From the NCBI GenBank assembly GCA_029204225.1, contig CM055092.1:82998212-83062211 (forward strand): a stretch of 64,000 nt of DNA, in the 5' to 3' direction. Shown here piece after piece: positions 43,020 to 55,077 of the stretch. The stretch's first letter is position 1. Each line of letters starts with the position of its first letter. The notes below the pieces were generated by a model. It was given only the letters and a program-made list of their open reading frames with translations, was not told the DNA's origin and ran no database searches. The position numbers were made by a program, and so were the translations under genes. This DNA is from Diphasiastrum complanatum (lineage: Eukaryota > Streptophyta > Lycopodiopsida > Lycopodiales > Lycopodiaceae).

Positions 43020-43553
43020 CTACTTCATCCTTTGACGCTTGTATGTGCTAGGATCTAGGGTTAAAAGTGGATAGGAAATACCCGCTACATCCATACAAGA
43101 GGCATCATACAAAACTAGCATTGCCTCACTCCAATTTTGAGATGTAAAAATCTTATCGAAGCAAAATGGTACATCACATGATTGAAGAGAATCAAAAGTG
43201 GATGTGTTCAAGTAGGTACCACCTAAAAATTGTTCCTCTTTCCCATGAATTGTGAGCCACATAGACTCGGCCTTGCCTCTTGAAAATATCCTTGGCGCCA
43301 TGAGTTGGGATGACTCCTCTTCAAGCCTTGGTCTCTCTCCATCATGCACTTGGATTGTTGGTAGATATGAGGATCTTACCATCATCCTCTTCATAGAGAT
43401 GAGAATTTCCTTACTTTTTACATGCAAAGGAATATTGACAAAGCATATGGATCTCAAGATCCCCAAATTATCAACTAATGTGATCTTCCTATCAAGCACA
43501 TTTGATAAGAGATACATCCAATTGAAGTCTTCAATGAAGAAACACATATGCAA
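43020..43553 (-). pseudogene. Unrecognised frame at the copia tail
   Basis: 177 codons opening MHMCFFIEDFNWMYLLSNVL, where EDFNWMYLL may be a trace of the integrase D-F-S...W.YLL motif. The rest (PTIQVHDGERPRLEEESSQL, WLTIHGKEEQFLGGTYLN) is not recognised. It overlaps the end of the preceding frame and may be captured or scrambled DNA. Confidence 0.4.
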
Positions 43554-44236
43554 GCACCATCATTGCTTCTACTTGATGAAGCACCATCATCCAAATGAAC
43601 AAGATGAAAATTTTGATGAGAAGTAGAAGACTTTGGCAATAACTCACCATGTGCTTCTTCCAAAGCACCATCTTCAAGAGTCTTACCATCATGGAACATA
43701 GATTGAGACAATCCAATTGCCTCTTCCTCCTTGAGATGATCCAAGCTCCTCTTGACCATTCTTCCACTAGGATTAGCTTCCAGCTTGAGAATATTTCCAC
43801 ATCTAGTCCCTCTTGCTACCAATTCACCATCCCTCTTAATCAAGCAAGCATCTTTTCCAAAGTCAAAATGAAAGCCATCATCAAGAATTTGACCAACAAC
43901 ACTAATGAGATTCACAGTGAGCTTAGGCACAAAAAGTACATCATTAAGAGTCAGAGTGGATCCAACACCAATTGGTACACTACCAATTCCTTCTATATTG
44001 CATTTACTATCAATATGAATGGAGATGAACTTTCTAGATCCATTATAAGATTCAAAATGAGTAAAAGATTTTCTTGAACTAGTCATATGGAAACTATCTC
44101 CCCTATCTATCCACCATGCATTTTCATCTTCAAAACTAGAAGAAGAGTACATTGACATCATGAGAGATTCTTCCACATAACTCACCTCTCCATCACCTTC
44201 ACTCTCTTTAATAAAATTAACTTGCTTGAGGAGCAT
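43475..44236 (-). pseudogene. Copia protease/linker region and truncated downstream frame
   Basis: A 253-codon open frame. AWWIDRGDSFHMTSSRKSF is the copia protease active-site region (usual D-S-G becomes D-R-G here, so it is likely inactive). VLFVPKLTVNLISVVGQILD and DACLIKRDGELVARG are the linker normally leading to GAG-pre-integrase. HKRLGHL-type sequence is absent, and the frame runs on into a low-complexity serine/acid stretch. Confidence 0.82.
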
Positions 44237-44967
44237 TTTCTTTTTGAAACAATTTGAAGCAATATGCCGCTTCTTACCATAAAAAAGGCACTTCTTGTTG
44301 GATTTGCAACTTTTTGATGAATGTGATAATCCTCATCACTCTCCTTCTTGGAATTGTCCTTCAAAGAAAGTTGATTGATCCTCAATAGCTTGTTCTCTTG
44401 CCTACACTCCTCGAAAATGAGAAATCCTTGTAATGCCTCCAATCTTGGAAGCTCCTCCTTGATTGCATAAGATTGAACAATGTTGTCAAATTCATCTCTC
44501 AATCCATTAATGATTACTTGCACTAACTCTCTTTGGTTGAGATGGTCTCCTATCCAAGGAAGCTCTTTATGAAGATCTTTCACTCTCATGATAAAATTTG
44601 AGGCACTCTCATCAGTCTTTTGGTAGCATTGAAAGATTTGACTCCTAAGAATGAGCAATCTAGATGTGTTCTTGGCCTCATAGATTGATTTTAGTGTGTC
44701 TCAAGCCTTCTTGGCCGAGGTGCATGAGCTAATCTCCCTCAACACTTCATTTGACACATTCATTTTGATGACATATAGTGCCATCCTTGACCTCTTCTTG
44801 TAATTTTGAACTTCTTGGAGCACTTGTGGCTCCTCCTCAAGTCCTAGCACAATATCCATAACATCTTGGAGTACCAAAATTTTCTCCATCCTCACCTTCC
44901 AAATGGCATAAATGGAGGTGGTCAATCTCTCACCTTGCTCCAATAGAATGGAACCCATGGAAGCCAT
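44182..44967 (-). pseudogene. Copia gag (UBN2 type) with one nonsense codon
   Basis: MASMGSILLEQGERLTTSIY, AIWKVRMEKILVLQDVMDIV and LGLEEEP open the protein. After AKKA a TGA replaces the expected Trp of AKKAWDTL. The frame then continues SIYEAKNTSRLLILRSQIFQ, YQKTDESASNFIMRVKDLHK and GLRDEFDNIVQ to about 44300, typical UBN2 gag. Past there a frameshift leads into a worn CCHC knuckle (YGKKRHIASNCFKKK) lacking one Cys. Gag would form the particle packaging element RNA. Confidence 0.88.
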
Positions 44968-45640
44968 CTTCCCTTGAGAAATTGAATTGTAATGGATCCA
45001 AAAAGAAAAAAGTGGTATTTCTTCTCTCTCTAAGAAGGATCAAATAATGGTTTCCAACCAACTCCAACTTGAGATCTTGCAACCAAAATGTGAGACCAAT
45101 CTCACTAGCTATGTCAATCTCTCTCAATCTAGATCAAGCTCCTATCCAAAGATGAAGACCAACAAAGTTTTGAGCCAACTTCTTCCAAGCATGTGGCTAT
45201 GGCTCCAAAATCACACCTAGATCTCCACTAGACAAGATTGGCAAGTAAATTTTCAAGTTTTTTGATGAAACAAGCTAGATATGGACCTAACTTGATGTGT
45301 CCAACCAGGTTGGGTGCCCTATCCACCTCACTTTACAAGTATATAACTTCATTAAGACACATCCAATTGCGAAATCAATTGCACAAGAAACTAGATTTCA
45401 CTAGCTTTCCAATGAGCTATCATGCACTAGATTTGGATCTACCTTAGAGAAACACCAACCATTCAAGTTTTGGTGATCTCATATGTGCCTAAGTATTGTA
45501 GTCCATACAATATTTATCATGGATCCAGTTTGACCCAAAAATCCCATTGATAGCTATCGAGATTCAACTACACCTCCAAAAACTAGTTTTCAAGCCAAAA
45601 TCTTCATCAAACATGATGCATGCAGTCCATCACACCTTAA

Positions 45641-45655
45641 GTGGCTCTGATACCA
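45641..45655 (-). promoter_or_regulatory. Primer binding site TGGTATCAGAGCCAC
   Basis: A perfect initiator tRNA-Met PBS directly after GAGTACACA, the end of a minus-strand 5' LTR that must extend above 45656. It sets the polarity of the copia gag element. Confidence 0.85.
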
Positions 45656-45999
45656 TGTGTACTCTCAATTCAATGTGGTTGATCTTCTAAGGTGGGTTTC
45701 ATTGCACATAGATCTACACAAGATTGACTCACACAATCTAGATTGACAATTCTAAGGCAAGAGCATGTATTATTCAAAACATGCATCAATTATTCAACAT
45801 GTATCATTCACTCTGAGAGACCACTTTTGAAGGAGAAACTAAGTACGAAATTAGATTGCTCTTGGGTAGAGTCGCCTATTCTTCACATGATGCTAAGATA
45901 CTTTGATGGAATCAAATGTAAAACTCACTATAAGAGGTAATGAAAGATCCTTCGGAGACATTACTTCTGTAAAATTGTTTAGGTAGTTTGTAGAACATT

Positions 46000-46653
46000 T
46001 GGTATAACTCTAATATTCTATTCCTTCTCTCAAAAGGGTGATGTCATGAACTGAACCATTGCACCAATGATCGTGAGGGTTGTTAGGGGAATTTCGGATG
46101 GTCTCGTCAAAAGGCCCTAAAAGGGGAAGGGCCCACACTGCCCTTATGTGAATGGTTGAGGAGGTGTCGCTTCCAATCCTGTGGGCCATCTCAACTACCC
46201 CGTGCTCATCATGCCAATAGGGGTTTTTCAGACCCCTAGAGGTATGGCCAGAGGAGGTGTAAGCATCATCGTAATCGACTTGTCCTACATATCCCGTGAT
46301 GTGTGAGATAAATTCTTCATTCGATGCTATAATATAGTACTGACGAAGGCGGGTAGTGTAAACCGATCATTTATGGGTTTATTGATTATAATGACTCGGT
46401 TTGTTGCAAGGATATTGTGAGGTGATAAATTATACCCACCGCTCTGTTTGATGAGCGGTGGTATTCCGTTGATCGTCATGCCTAGGTATTTCACTAGGTA
46501 GTTCCGACGGCGGGTGTGACTCGTGAGACCCTTGACCCAGGTGGCGTATTTCAGCCATGTTGGGTGGACTGCCCGCTCTTGTATTTCAAAGAGGTCAGGC
46601 CCATTACCCTGGACATCCGTTACATAATATAGTTCCAACTTGTGTTTACACAA
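46000..46653 (-). pseudogene. Unrecognised coding relic, two abutting frames
   Basis: A 108-codon frame (46653-46327) with VQGNGPDLFEIQERAVHP, KYATWVKGLTSHTRRRNYL and IKQSGGYNLSPHN is followed, one frame over, by about 100 further codons without a stop down to 46000. The two probably formed one protein of at least 200 residues before a frameshift. Composition looks like real coding sequence. I cannot assign it; a transposon or an old virus-derived gene are both possible. Confidence 0.45.
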
Positions 46654-47050
46654 AAAATGGCAGAATTACTCTAGTCCTTCAAATCTAGTAACATGCATAG
46701 CATGCAAGAAAGCACTACCAATATTCAAGTACTATGCATCATAACCAATCATTTGTGCAAGCTTGGCCTATGACCCAAGTAGATCTTTGTGAATAGAACA
46801 AGATTCAATGCATCATAGGAGCAACAACAAAAGAAGACTCGAAAGCATGGACCAATTGACTACATAAATTTTCAAACAACTTCCTCCTACAACCTTGCTT
46901 TCAAGTATACCAACAATATAATAAGATTGAAGTGTACCTCAGTTTATGAAATGCACTCGTATGTTGGAGAAAAGTCATGAGTCACGCTTGCTTCGTGCTT
47001 GTTAGTTTTGCCATGAATTGAAAAGAGGCATGATTGAAAGTTGAGATCGA

Positions 47051-47065
47051 GTGCTCTGATATCTA
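47051..47065 (-). promoter_or_regulatory. Diverged primer binding site
   Basis: TAGATATCAGAGCAC follows GAGTGTCAA on the minus strand and resembles TGGTATCAGAGCAC. It suggests a 5' LTR lying above 47066. Confidence 0.5.
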
Positions 47066-48450
47066 TTGACACTCATGCAGAGTTGCGATGAGCAACAATG
47101 AACAATAGATTTATGGCTATTGAATGAGCGACTGCGGAAATGTTGGCAGATCACACAGGCAGGCAAGTGCGCTCTACTGCATCTCTATGGACTATGGGCA
47201 GCAAAATAGCCATTGGATAATGTTCAAAGGGCTTTTCAAAGCTGGTATACCAGTCGTTGAAGTAATGATTGATGTCGACACCAGTATACACTCGATAGCA
47301 GGCTTCAAAAACAAGACTATAGACTTATGATGATGTTGTAGGCAGTAGATGAATGGCTGTTTGGTAGTGCGTTAAGCTTTCAGGCTGTCTTCGTGACCAT
47401 CTCAACTGAGAAAACTCTCTCAAGATCAACTCTTCCCTATAGCAATTGTAGAATTCAGGGGTTTTGGAAGTGCATCTCCCTATGGACAGAAATGTTCTAC
47501 TTTTCATGTTGTCAAAACACTTGTCTGTGGCCAGACTTTTGTTGGATTATGTAGGCAAAAAATACACCTTCTTATGGTGGCCACCTCTGCCTCTCTTGAT
47601 GGAAAGAGCGTTGGATCTGCAAGTAGGAAATGAGCTGCTTAGTGGCCAGAAATGCGCTTGAATGACAGCTAGAAATGGGTTAGATCCTGTAGTTGTGTAA
47701 TGCACCACTCTGTAGGCTGGAAGTGCGATTGAATGGCAGCTAAGGGTGCGTTGATTGTCTCACAGAAAAACATAGATTCTTCTTGATCCTCTGCGAAAAA
47801 TACATTGATCTCGTAACTAGAAATGCACCTCTCTAGCAAGTCGAAATGTGCTTCACAAGCAGCAAGAGATTCACTTCTCTATGGCCACTAAACTCGATAG
47901 ATTCATAGACCACAAATGATCCTCAGTTCAGCATAGAGATGGATAGCCAATCGACGATGAATTAGACTCTCAATGAGCTGTTGCATGTTGGCAATCAAAA
48001 CAAGTAGAAATACTCATCAAGTGCAACGATTTTACTAATCTGACAGCCAAGACCATTTCTCTCTCTGAGATCTGAAAATGCATTGCTATTTGGCTTATAC
48101 CCTGACCCTAGAAGCTTGCTATTAGTGTATTTCAAAAGACTGAAAGTTTGGTATTGTAGCATAACAAGGATTCAATAAATCAGAGAGAAAACACTAGAGC
48201 TTCCATAACTTTGTGCACTCTGCTGTTGCTTTCTCCCGGACTCTACTGCCGTTTTGCTCTCAAAAATCTCTCTCTTTATAGAGGTTTTCAAAAGCCATGT
48301 AGAGATAGTTTAAACTCTCTTCATTGGCTGAGAGAGCAAGTTGCATAGGCATGTCCTTCCTAACAATAAAGACTCTCTTCTGTTTTGAGAATCTGATGGT
48401 AGTTAAGGAAGTGGTTCAAAAAGTCTTTGAAACCTTAATGGCTAGGTATT
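47066..48450 (-). repeat. Candidate copia LTR with TATA box
   Basis: On the minus strand TATAAAGAGA (48280-48271) is followed by a GA-rich segment and an AT-rich stretch ending GAATCCTTGTTATGC, like an LTR promoter/R region. From there to the PBS lies a stretch with loosely repeated GAAATG(C/T)(G/A)C motifs (47490-47880). The outer boundary is not defined. Confidence 0.4.
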
Positions 48451-49667
48451 GACCGATAATACCATCTATGAAATATCTGACCAAAATCAAGGGTCACCAT
48501 TAGGGGTCTTCTCCACTTTAATTCTAGTTGAGTGCTCGATCCTTTGATTGTCTGGGTCATTGGCTTTCTTGTGTGCATTACCCATTGTTTTTCTCTTTTT
48601 TGCCTTGACTTAAATTTCTTCGATTGTTTGGCTTGGCAAGTCATCGTCAATTTGGTGCCCGTCAATGTAGTTCACTTTAAACCCATGGCTTCCAATTCTA
48701 GCTCATAACCCATTCCCAAGACCTTTTCCTTCTTGATTTCTTTTGTGATCCTCCAGATTTTTCCTTGACTAGTATTTGTTTTTACCCCAAGTTGAAGGTT
48801 TTGGACATAATTTTCACTTCCGGTTCTCGCTTCCACAATCCAAACCCTTTGATATCAGCTACTGTGAATGCATGTGTGACTCATGACTTTTCCCTAACTT
48901 CCAAGAGTATTCCTGCAACATACCTGGGTGCTATATATTCATAAGAAGTGAATTACATTTGTAGGTAGCGAAAACCATAAAACCATAGAAAATTACTAGG
49001 GCCATTTCTAAGGACAAATTTTATCTAAACAATTGCAGTAGTTCATTTGGGTGAACTGGGACCCCAATCTATAGGCAACTTTGTGCCAATTTTACCATTA
49101 ATAACCGAGTTTTACATGCCAGTTTTTACAAAATTGTGAAAATCGCTCTAAAAATAGCCCTATTTTTCATGCGAAAATATCTTTTAACAAGGGTCAAAGA
49201 TTGCTCTTCGCAAAGGATCATTTCAAACTACCATGGATCAAAGTGCACATGAAGGATACAATGGCAATATGTCCTTAAACTGTGGTCTTGCAAAAACGTG
49301 AAGCACTTCAAAAAAAATTTGTGTGTATTTAGTAATAACCTTAATTGCAAGAATATGACAACTTTAGCAACTCGACATGTAAGAGGAACCTTACACTCTT
49401 TAAGGTTTGAACCCTCTTAAAAATTTGTCTTACCTAGAGGTAAAAAATCACAGATGGTTTTGCCAATAGTAAAAAATAATTACCTAACGTAAATTTTTTT
49501 TCACTTACTGTAACCAAAAAATTACTACCCTATATAAGAAAATCTTACTTACTGTAAAAAAACTATTGTAAAAAATCAATAAATTCTACAAAAACAGCTG
49601 TAACAATTCTATAAATTATATGCCTATGCATATAAAATCTTGTAGAATGTAAAATCTATGCATCTGT
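48451..49667. other. No recognised feature
   Basis: Short frames only. Runs of TTACTGTAAAAAA-type sequence appear near 49490-49620. Confidence 0.4.
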
Positions 49668-49796
49668 ATTCATGTAGCATCAAAAACTCAACATCAATTT
49701 ATGCCATTGTCAATAGTCTGATGCTAATCTGTATTCATGTAGCATCAAAAACTTGACATCAATTTCATGCCATTGTCAATAGTCTGACGCTAATCT
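49668..49796. repeat. Tandem duplication of a ~63-bp unit
   Basis: CTGTATTCATGTAGCATCAA and the following bases occur twice back to back. The reverse complement of one unit is found at about 24725-24800 beside the recombinase element copy 1, so the unit belongs to that element family's 3' end. Confidence 0.85.
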
Positions 49797-49879
49797 CTTC
49801 AAGAAATTATCTACCTACTCAGAGACAAAAGCTTTCGAGTTCGTCAATAAATTAGTAGCAGAAACAGAATTAGCAAGAC

Positions 49880-50395
49880 TAAGAGTAATGTTGCAATTGT
49901 TCAGATTGTGAAACTAATGACCACCATGGAGAGAACTCGATCTACCAACAATAGAAAAGATAGAATCTAATTTATCTTGATACTTTTTCATTTCATCTTC
50001 CCTGGCAATTTGCCCATCTATGCTATTTCAAAAATCAGCATCCTCTTTGAAATACGGACAATCATTCACATTTTTCACTGCAGCAACTTCAATTGCCTCG
50101 TTATCTACTACAACAACTTTAATCACTTTACACTTTCCAGAATTTTCGACAAAAACATTTCTAATACCTACTACAGAAACATAACCATCTTCTTTACTTC
50201 TTTCTTGGAAATGACATCATTAGAGGTGCTACAAATGGGATGCATTTCATCCTCTTTATCTTCAGAATACTTCTCTTGCTCCTTCTACAATGCATCCTTG
50301 AACCGCAATGCCTTCCCATTCCATGTCTCTCCTGATATTATGTGTTGCATAGCTTGATTGCATACCATTTTTTCACCACAATTGCACCTACACAA
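49880..50395 (-). pseudogene. Recombinase element copy 2, 3' segment
   Basis: Minus-strand frames contain QHIISGETWNGKALRFKDAL, EMHPICSTSNDVISKKE, VKNVNDCPYFKEDADF and KKYQDKLDSIFSIVG, matching 24170-24620 (which is on the plus strand). Stops and an indel near 50200 break it. It directly follows the recombinase C-terminal exon here, showing the expected original order. Confidence 0.65.
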
Positions 50396-50483
50396 ACGAC
50401 AACATAAACATTAAAAACATAACCAGAATAACATGGAATAAAAATATAATATTGATGAAACAAAGCACCAACTAAACACTTAC

Positions 50484-50902
50484 AATCACAAAATCATATT
50501 CCCATATGACTTCGGATCATGATGACCAGATAATAGCACTCCACAGGTACAAAAGCATCTTACATCCTAGTAATTCCAGCACCCATACCAGTTTTGTTTG
50601 TGATAATCTTATTTTTCAGGTTAAGGTCATTGGTAAGCTGCAACGTCAGAGTCCTCAATGTATTCCTCCCAACTGGACATTTCAGAAACCAAACAACATT
50701 TGAAGGTTTCCATTTCATGCGAGGTGTCAAAAATAAAGGATGGGGCCCAGATTCCTCATCATATCATTGAGGACGATGACTGATAAAGACATTGTAAGTA
50801 TCCTTAGCATCCGTGATACCGCAATCAACTACGGGCTGATGATATTCTGAACCACAATGAGAAACATCAAAACGCCAATTCTTTGAAATACTGTGACTAT
50901 AC
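50484..50902 (-). pseudogene. Recombinase element copy 2, C-terminal catalytic exon
   Basis: Homologous to 21955-22360, with the same acceptor (AAAACAG|G) and donor (GATT|GTAAGT). It retains about 21 bases encoding SHSISKNW-like residues that copy 1 lacks, then RFDVSHCGSEYHQ. The catalytic boxes are damaged: the region around TNKTG...GITRM carries substitutions, a stop and an indel. Confidence 0.7.
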
Positions 50903-50904
50903 CT

Positions 50905-51768
50905 GTTTTAGAAAAATGACAAAATATATAAAAAAAAAGCCTCCAAATAAACAATAAACACACAAAACAAAATCTTTAAATGTTGGGTCGTAGATATAGC
51001 GTAAGCAGCCCTCCGCTTGTCAAGAAGGTTTAGATCTGCAAGGATAGGTCCCTAAGTATATTTAGTTGCTTAATCTAGTTGCTTTCCCCACAAAAACTAG
51101 CACTAACTCCCAAGGCTAACACCAAACCACACAAACCATCATCATTAGTAGAGAAGAGAGGAAAGAGATAAGAGATAGAGGGTGGGAGCTCATTTGCTAA
51201 TGCTTCTATCTAATGTCCATAAAAAATAGCAAAGCATGAGAAATAGCAATCTCAACAAAAAAGCATTAGTCAAGAGACAAGAGGGCAATAGCAAATGAGG
51301 ATGCTTGAATCCACAAAGCGGTAGAGTTTCCTCCTCTCAATTAGCATCCCAAATGGAGTACAAGAGGTGCCTTTTAATTCTTGGGGAGGTCCTTGCTCCT
51401 TTGCTTCTATTGGCCACTTCATTGAGAGAAGGATTAAAATTTCTAACCCTTCTAAAGAAACACAACTAAATCTAAGGTGCACAAAGAAGCACACTCCACC
51501 TATCACCACTTTGACTTTGACTAGTACTTATTAGGACTTAAAACAATAAATTAACTTATACTTTGGGCCTTTTACATTATTTTATTCACATGGTCCAAGT
51601 CTATTTTATTCCATAATACAATAATTTACACGTGCTCATTGGGCTATGGGCTTACGCACGTAGGATGCCACGACCCTCACACCTATTTTTCTATTTTTAG
51701 TCTTATTTATTTATTTACTCTCGATGGTGCCTTATTAAGAAACCGGTAAACTGCTCCATAAACTCAAT
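50905..51768. other. No recognised feature
   Basis: Similarity to copy 1 of the recombinase intron ends near 50975. The rest is unassigned AT-rich DNA with short frames. Confidence 0.4.
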
Positions 51769-52183
51769 TCAAATGAAGCTGTGTTCGTCGGCCGGTGGAA
51801 AAAATTGGACGATCCACGCTTGAAAATTATTCGACCAGGGAGGGCCTAGCATGGCTGCTCGATAATATAATCTGGCCACCGGTAGTTGGTCCTCAAGCTT
51901 GTTGGACGCCATAGCTTTATTTGGATAAAAGAATAGTGGTGGAAAAAAACTCATCCCATTTGGTGGGGGCCCGTAGCAAAAATTCCAGATCACGGACGAA
52001 TTCAGCAACTGAGCGAACTGTATGATCTGAGAACTTGAAATATTGCTTATGAAATTGGACTAGAGCCTTTTTGGCCTCTATGTCCGTGCCCCAGCCGTGC
52101 TTAGAATGTATCTTTGGCCAGTTGAGCATCCTGATGGTAATCTGGTCCAAAGTAGTCCCGCACTGCACCCTGATTGAGAACAT
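51769..52183 (-). pseudogene. Unrecognised coding relic, family X copy 2
   Basis: Two overlapping minus-strand frames (52183-51917 and 52008-51769) are parts of one broken coding region. It shares DQLP(L/V)ARLYY(H/R)A and MxGxxW with 42009-42377. Upstream residues HGWGTDIEAKKALVQFHKQY and VAEFVRDLEFLLRAPTKWDE are unique to this copy. No function recognised. Confidence 0.5.
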
Positions 52184-52229
52184 AAGCTACATGCTGCTCT
52201 GTGGGGATTCAGGACAACATACAAGAGAA

Positions 52230-52665
52230 GCACTGATTAGACACCATTTCACTTGGTTTATGGTCAAGATGTTGTAATGTTAGTGGAGATTTTGGTACCA
52301 TCATTGAGGGTTGCAACCACACAACATCTTTATTAGTCCAAATCTCTACAACTGCGCCATGAGGCTTTACACAAACTTTGTGAAACATGCCTATTGGCTA
52401 TGCATGCAGTGGTAGCTGAGAAGACACGGCGCAAGGCGTGGCATGATCGTCGGTTACACAAGAAAGACCTTCAGGCCAGAGATATGGTCCTAATGTATAA
52501 GACCAAGGCGATCAAGAGTTCACAGGTGAAGGCTTGTACCATATCAAAGAACTCATCAACCATGGAGTCGTGAAACTTGAGCATCTTGATGGGACACCGT
52601 TCGATACACCCATCAATGGTAGTTGATTGCATAAGCACTGGCCACCACAGTCGCACAGATCAAGC
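52230..52665 (+). pseudogene. Ty3/gypsy integrase C-terminal end
   Basis: Broken frames read VVAEKTRRKAWHDRRLHKKD, LQARDMVLMYKTKAIKS, then IKELINHGVVKLEHLDGTPF and PINGS. This is the typical gypsy integrase tail (R+..WHD+RL..K....GD.VL.Y....., GPY.I......G...L..LDG..F..P+NG). The upstream integrase core is not readable. Confidence 0.8.
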
Positions 52666-52790
52666 TTGATAATGACATGTAGGTCACCTACCAGTGAGAT
52701 CTTACGCTACAAACAGTCATTACAACAAGATCCAAGCAGGATCCAGATCTAGATGGGATCAGAAATATAGTAGAATACCATCTGTCAACA
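52600..52790 (+). repeat. Gypsy 3' untranslated segment, plus copy
   Basis: Contains the integrase end and about 120 further bases. The reverse complement is related to 55600-55830 (TCAAGCT(T/G)GATCTGTG, ACTACCATTGATGGGTG, GGATCCAGATCTAG-like blocks). Confidence 0.6.
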
Positions 52791-53400
52791 AATATCCTTT
52801 GATAACGCAGATCAAACTTGAAGATCTCAGACAAAATCAACAAAAACAGAGGTAAAAATCATTTAAACTGATAGATCAACTACCAAATCTTCATGAGAAC
52901 TCTCGTAGAGCTCACCATAGTCAAGTATGACCCAAATGTACCTACAAAAATCTCTGTGAGAGTTACTTTTGAAACCATAGTCAAAAAGTGGTCTCTATGA
53001 GAGTTCAGCTAAGCAAAAACTTCAGATCCTTTGCATGACATAAAGATCATCTTACCAACCTTTGCAAGCAGCATAAATGGAATCAAGACAATCAAATTGA
53101 CCTGCCTATAAGGTTGGATCTTGAAAATCTGATAACAGGAGAAAGTTGGGGGCAAGAGTTCCCTCCTTGTGAGAGTTCAACTCTTGCATGACCTTCAGAA
53201 CCCTCGCATGACAGGCATAACATCTTCTGAACTCTCACCAACTTCTCTGGGGTCTTCAAAAATCATGAAGAAGGTCCCTACAAAATTTGGTATGGAACTG
53301 AGCTGTGGAAAGTGTACTTCTCCTAATACGCACTCTAATTTTTCTCTATATAAGCAGGAAATTCGCGTCATTTGTCACTTTACCTAGCAAAGCTCTTGTC
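52791..53400. other. No recognised feature
   Basis: GAGAGTT(C/A)- and CTCTCA-containing motifs recur (TGTGAGAGTT, ATGAGAGTTC, GTGAGAGTTC). Probably leader sequence of the relic that follows. Confidence 0.4.
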
Positions 53401-55040
53401 GAATCTACGATCTACCTACCAATTTCCAGATTGCCCCCTGGATCCAGGTTGCACAATCCTTTCTAGAAGCAATGGGCATTTACCCAACGCTTTTCACATG
53501 TGCCCTGAATTTTAAATTTGTCGTCTAGGTCTTCGAGACTTGGGATGCAGCAAAATCCAAATTATGTGTGCAATACGACGGTACCACGCACCATGTGCAG
53601 ATAAACTCAACCTCCTCGGCTACCATCGGAACTGTCTCCAGTGATAGGCCAAAGCTCTTTTACCTCCAAGCCCCTAGAGCCATTTCCTCCTTTTTGGACT
53701 CGTCAAGCCCCTAATTCATGCGAATGATGGGTATTTGATTGAGACAATCACTAATCCAGTCCTCCAAACAGTCGCCCATCTTCTGAACAACTTCCTAGTT
53801 ATTGGAAGTTTGTTCAAAGATCGCATTCCTTCCCTCCTCCTACACAAACTTGTGGAATACCACAAGGACTTCCCAACCAATAAGGTTGTGCCCTACAATT
53901 GGCATGACTTTCTCACCTTTGAGCTGAAGAGAACCATCATGCCCAACATATGCCAAAAATTCGTTGTCAGCCCCTTTTGTCTACCTTGGCAGTCACCCTC
54001 CTCAAATAGAAGGTTCAAGGATTCCATCGCTCCCTAGTCCTCACCACATCCATACCATCCACCAGTCGTCGACCTCCCACCCTTTTCACTGATTCACCAT
54101 CCACCAAATGTACGCATGGTGCCACCTCCGATCCTTCATCCATCAGCTCCCGCTGTCGTACCAACACTACCACCACTACTACCACTTCTTCCACCACTTC
54201 CCTATCTCCTCCTAAATCTATTTCTCCTATTCTCCCTTCGTCCACAACCATTCTCGCCACCCCTTCTATCACCATTGCTTCTTCCATTTCCCCAAGCTAG
54301 CTTGACTAATCTGTATCCAGTCCCCCCATCTTTATCGACCCACAAGACTCCCAGTTGTCTCTCGGAATCCTTGTTTTCATGAATTTCATCAGTTTTACAC
54401 TGCCCCTTCATCCTCAACACCACTCTCTAGTTTCCCTTCCCCAACATTGTCTCTTCTTTTGAATAGCCTATCCCTCTTCCTCTTCATACCTCTGTCCTTC
54501 CGTCCACTCCCCCCACTGATGCATCCCTCCAGAATGTCGAGTCTAATAAACCATTGGACGATGACGCATTCCAAACTGCTGAGTGTGGGGGATTGGAACC
54601 TCTAGAAATTTTGATAGAAGATGACGACGATGACGACACTGCACCAAGGGCCAGGCCTAGCAACATCTCAACATCGGCCGCTCCTCAAGATGTAAATGCG
54701 ACCTACCAGCACTTGGGCACATTGCTCCAGGGGCTCGTAGCAGCCAAATCTACCTTGGATGGTTGGGTGGTGTAACTCGCAACCAACAACACTAAGTTGC
54801 ATGTGGAGCTTACACAGCTCCAACATGACCTACAAGTAGTGTAGCAGCATGAGCAAATAGAGAAATCTTAGGTCTAGCAGCTGTAGAAGAATAGGTGGGC
54901 CTACAAGACTACATAAAGGCCCTTTACAAATCAGTGACTTACGCGGCCACCAAAGTCCAAAAAGCCCAGTAATCCACACAACAGCAGCTTGCCCCCCTTC
55001 GTAGTTGCCGAAACTGATAATCAATGCCTCGGAGTGGAGG
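53400..55040 (+). pseudogene. Unrecognised large coding relic with Ser/Thr/Pro and coiled-coil parts
   Basis: Plus-strand frames include DLPTNFQIAPWIQVAQSFLE, FLVIGSLFKDRIPSLLLHKL and EYHKDFPTNKVVPYNWHDFL (53735-54037), then a Ser/Thr/Pro-rich stretch, then an acidic segment (54554-54775) EILIEDDDDDD and a heptad-like NNTKLHVELTQLQHDLQ. It reads like one protein of about 500 residues with multiple stops. It lies after a gypsy integrase end and may be an extra retrotransposon ORF. No domain recognised. Confidence 0.45.
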
Positions 55041-55077
55041 TACAAGCCAGTGACAGTGTCTCCCCAATTGTTCAGAC

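Larger units (their letters stand above)
43020..45655 (-). mobile_element. Copia element remnant: PBS, gag, protease, pol-deleted tail
   Basis: PBS at 45655-45641, then gag from 44967, zinc knuckle near 44300-44240, protease-linker near 44130-43800, and a tail frame to 43020. Nearly all of integrase, RT and RNase H are missing, so it is a non-autonomous derivative or an internal deletion. The 3' LTR was not located. Confidence 0.75.

Noticed and set aside
54015-54423. Minus-strand frames rich in Val/Glu/Arg opposite 54.0-54.4 kb
   Set aside because: They are shadows of the Ser/Thr/Pro-rich plus-strand relic and contain no domain.
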